From NCBI RefSeq assembly GCF_026151205.1, contig NC_087077.1, positions 20,853,510-20,917,509 of the forward strand: DNA of 64,000 bases. Direction: 5' to 3'. The notes under the pieces are model-generated. The model searched no databases. It had not been told where the DNA came from and saw nothing but the letters and a program-made list of their open reading frames with translations. This DNA is from Bolinopsis microptera (Eukaryota; Ctenophora; Tentaculata; Lobata; Bolinopsidae). Made by a program: the position numbers and the translations under genes. How positions within the stretch are numbered: position 1 is the stretch's first letter; each line of letters opens with the position of its first letter. Shown one piece after another: positions 61,690 through 64,000 of the stretch.

Positions 61690-63126
61690 ATGTATTTTCT
61701 AAGATTATTATTTCCGTTTTCTCTTTTAAATTTCGCAGCAATGCTCCTTTACCTCCGGATAATAATTCTGATGATATACTGCACTACGTGTCTTTTCAGT
61801 TCTCTATCAACAGCATTAAGTAGAAGTACAGGTCCTACTGAACCTACTCCTGCTCCTAAACCGGCTACTCCTGCTCCTATAACGTCTCCTCAAATAACAT
61901 ATAAGTCTTTTCAAATAACATATAACTATAAGGTCCCTACAACAGAGCCTCGTCCTATTTCTACAACACTAACACTAGGAACAGAAACGCCAACTGAAGA
62001 ACTAACTAATGAAACAGTTAACCCTGACGTTCCTAAAAGTGTGCTGCTAAATCTTATTGCGAGCTGTAACAGTATCTTGGCAATTTTTGAAGACATATCT
62101 TGAACAGCATCATCGTATTTTACTACAAAAACAACAGAACCAATCTCCCATCTGTCCTATACTTCCGGAACGGACTTTGTGATATTATCAGTTCAATCGG
62201 ATTCTTGCTTCAAGTCCCTTCAGTTGTTTCTATTCTGAACAAAAGTACCCCGATAAGCCTGCCTTTTCTCAGTTACTCGATAACAACAGTTTCTGTTAGG
62301 ATGAGTGTCTTCATGAACTGTGTACTGGGTGTGGTCAGATGTATCAACATTCTCGACCCTTTCTACCGGGTAAACAGAAAGATAGTCACCCTCTCTACCT
62401 CCGTCTACTTAGTTGTCTGGACTGCAATAGCTACCCTTGATGTCTGGCTGTACTCAACAAAAGTTGGACTAAAGAATAAAGTCTATTTGATTAAGTCGAT
62501 GATTCTGAAAGCCGAACCAGGATTTTTCATTGCAAGTCTCACTGGACCAAAAGGAGCAAAGTCAACCTCACTTTCCCAAGGAGAAATTGTCTTGGTACAG
62601 TTCCTTACACCCATAGCTATTCCAGCTCTGCTTTGTTTCGTACTCATGATAGTCCAGATAGTTCATCTGAATAAAATGCAAATTGTGGGTAGACCTGAAC
62701 AAAATCCAGACGCCACAAATAAAGAGGTTTCAGGAAAAATGAAGAACAAAAAAAGAGTATTTAAGCAAAGTAGCAATGAAAAGGCAGCCACCACGATCCT
62801 GATTGTGACCACGATCTATGTACTGACCTCAATCATCTCTGTTGCTGCGTTGAAGTGCGTGGCTAGTGGTCTACAGAGACCATCTTGGAGGAGGAGACGA
62901 AAAGATGAAGAAACTCTCCTGGGTAGAGTTGGGTGTCATCTACTTCTCTACTTCTACTCTTCCTCTACTCTGCTCTACTCTGACGCCTCTAACTCTACTC
63001 ACCAGAAGTGATGTCATGCAGCTCTATCTACGAAATGCACTGAGGAAAATATCTGCGTCATGCAAAGTTTCGAGCAACAGAACTGAACTGGTTGAACTTC
63101 AAGGAATTGCCAAATGTAAACATTAA
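61690..63126 (+). pseudogene. Rhodopsin-class GPCR-like gene with two frame breaks
   Basis: It starts at ATG 61690 with a hydrophobic leader, followed by a Thr/Pro-rich extracellular stretch (TEPTPAPKPATPAP). The frame changes near 62095 within the first membrane segment: LLNLIASCNSILAIFED joins NSIIVFYYKNNRTNLP only after a one-base shift. Then come further membrane segments. The end of helix 3 reads VLGVVRCINILDPF (Arg kept, Asp and Tyr of DRY changed), and helix 6 lies in AATTILIVTTIYVLTSIISV. A second shift near 62865 is needed to read a plausible helix 7 (IYFSTSTLPLLCSTLTPLTL) ending at 63126. There is no classical NPxxY. Intronless. Either a young pseudogene, a gene with tiny unnoticed introns, or indel errors. 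Ligand unknown. Confidence 0.6.
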
Positions 63127-64000
63127 AGAAAATATTAACTGCTCTGTGTGAGCTGAATTAGACACGTGGATACTGGTGGGGAGGTGAGACACATGATAGT
63201 GATTCTGATTTCGATTGGTTGCAAAAACAAGCTGATTGACTAATGGTTGTTTAATTTTAGAAAAAGACATTTAGAATCTGATACTAAAGATCATGATCAT
63301 GATCAGCATTGTACGACCGATGCTGTTAAATACGTAGCGTTTTCAGAAAACGTACGCTTACGCAAACGTATTTGTCGCTAAAAAGTCACGTACTTTAATT
63401 TCAGTGAAGGTGGCCATGATCATGGCCCATGATATGCAGTTGCTCTCATAAATTCAAAACGCGAAATTCACCGGGAGTTATTAGAAGTTAAAATTACGTG
63501 GTTTTTAATATGCCTCAAAAAATTGAATCTGTTAGCGCCAGATAGAGGAAAGCCTTGACGATTTGACGTATTTCTCTCAGAAATAAAATACGCCGTATTT
63601 TGAGCCCTTTGTTTGACGTATTTAACAGCCATTTGTACAACATTGCTGTATCGGTTTTGAAATCAACCTGCTCAATGTTATACTTTAGTTTAAATATGAA
63701 TCAATTATATATAATGGTCGCACTTGATGTATTATTAATATCTATCCAATGTTTCAAATCGACTGTAAAGTGTAAAACCATCTATTTCTGCGAGGAATTC
63801 ATTCTCGCGATTTTTTTACGACTAAAAATCCGCGAAAATGTCGAGAATCCGCAAAAATTAGTAGTGCCCGCAAAATATCTGGTTTTACAGAAAGTTCAGA
63901 GCCCACTGATTTAAAAATAACTACAACTACTGCATGTTATTTTGAATACTGTAAATTAGAACAGCTCATCAGTAGCTAACTTATTTAAAAGTTTGGGACT
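63127..64000. other. Unannotated end of window
   Basis: AT-rich, with short palindromes such as ATCATGATCATGAT near 63290. The GRIP-domain exon of GCC2 was looked for and not seen. Confidence 0.4.

Overview
The window is nuclear DNA from an invertebrate metazoan. Its genes have GT-AG introns, two of them are recognisable animal housekeeping genes (the nucleoporin NUP155 and the trans-Golgi golgin GCC2), and it carries CR1/Jockey-type LINEs, TIR transposons and large minisatellites. I cannot name the species. No rRNA, tRNA or prokaryotic operon was seen.

Layout. (1) 1-4153 is a heavily indel-laden inverted copy of 27.6-33.7 kb. It holds broken versions of six NUP155 exons and ends in a short block of a 63-bp minisatellite. 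(2) 4154-5809 holds two small transposons with G-tract ends. (3) 5858-7300 (-) is an intronless MFS transporter gene with one in-frame stop. (4) 9323-11062 (+) carries five clean NUP155 exons from the second half of the gene. (5) 11.1-15.5 kb is mostly featureless. (6) 15.55-27.88 kb is a giant 63-bp minisatellite invaded by a 5'-truncated LINE, and minisatellite plus LINE are duplicated in tandem with a 6,424-bp offset. (7) 28198-36552 (-) carries thirteen clean NUP155 exons, the first half of the gene. One intron contains a third, 2.2-kb G-tract element. (8) 36.6-48.1 kb is transposon-rich: a LINE fragment, and a full-length LINE (A) split by a 2.0-kb TTAA-flanked TIR element. (9) 50023-56239 (+) is GCC2, with fourteen exons placed. 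(10) 56.57-60.79 kb (-) is a nearly intact LINE (B). (11) 61690-63126 (+) is a GPCR-like gene with two frame breaks.

NUP155 is the centre of the window. Its first half is on the minus strand and its second half on the plus strand, about 17 kb away. The last minus-strand exon (28198-28334, ending on a split AG) and the first plus-strand exon (starting at 9323 with G) match in codon phase and in family alignment. Flipping the interval between the two oppositely oriented minisatellites would therefore make one collinear gene. This is either an inversion between inverted repeats or an assembly turn-around within them. The left arm lacks the 2.2-kb transposon present in the right arm, so it is not just a re-read of the same molecule.

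The three G-tract elements (4154-4524, 4798-5809, 28389-30561) share an unusual plan: G/C-tract tips, arms made of 9-10 bp tandem repeats, a T-rich core, and the same short self-complementary module in direct orientation near both ends. Two of them have an identifiable empty target site within this same window. They are the best candidate here for an undescribed mobile-element family.
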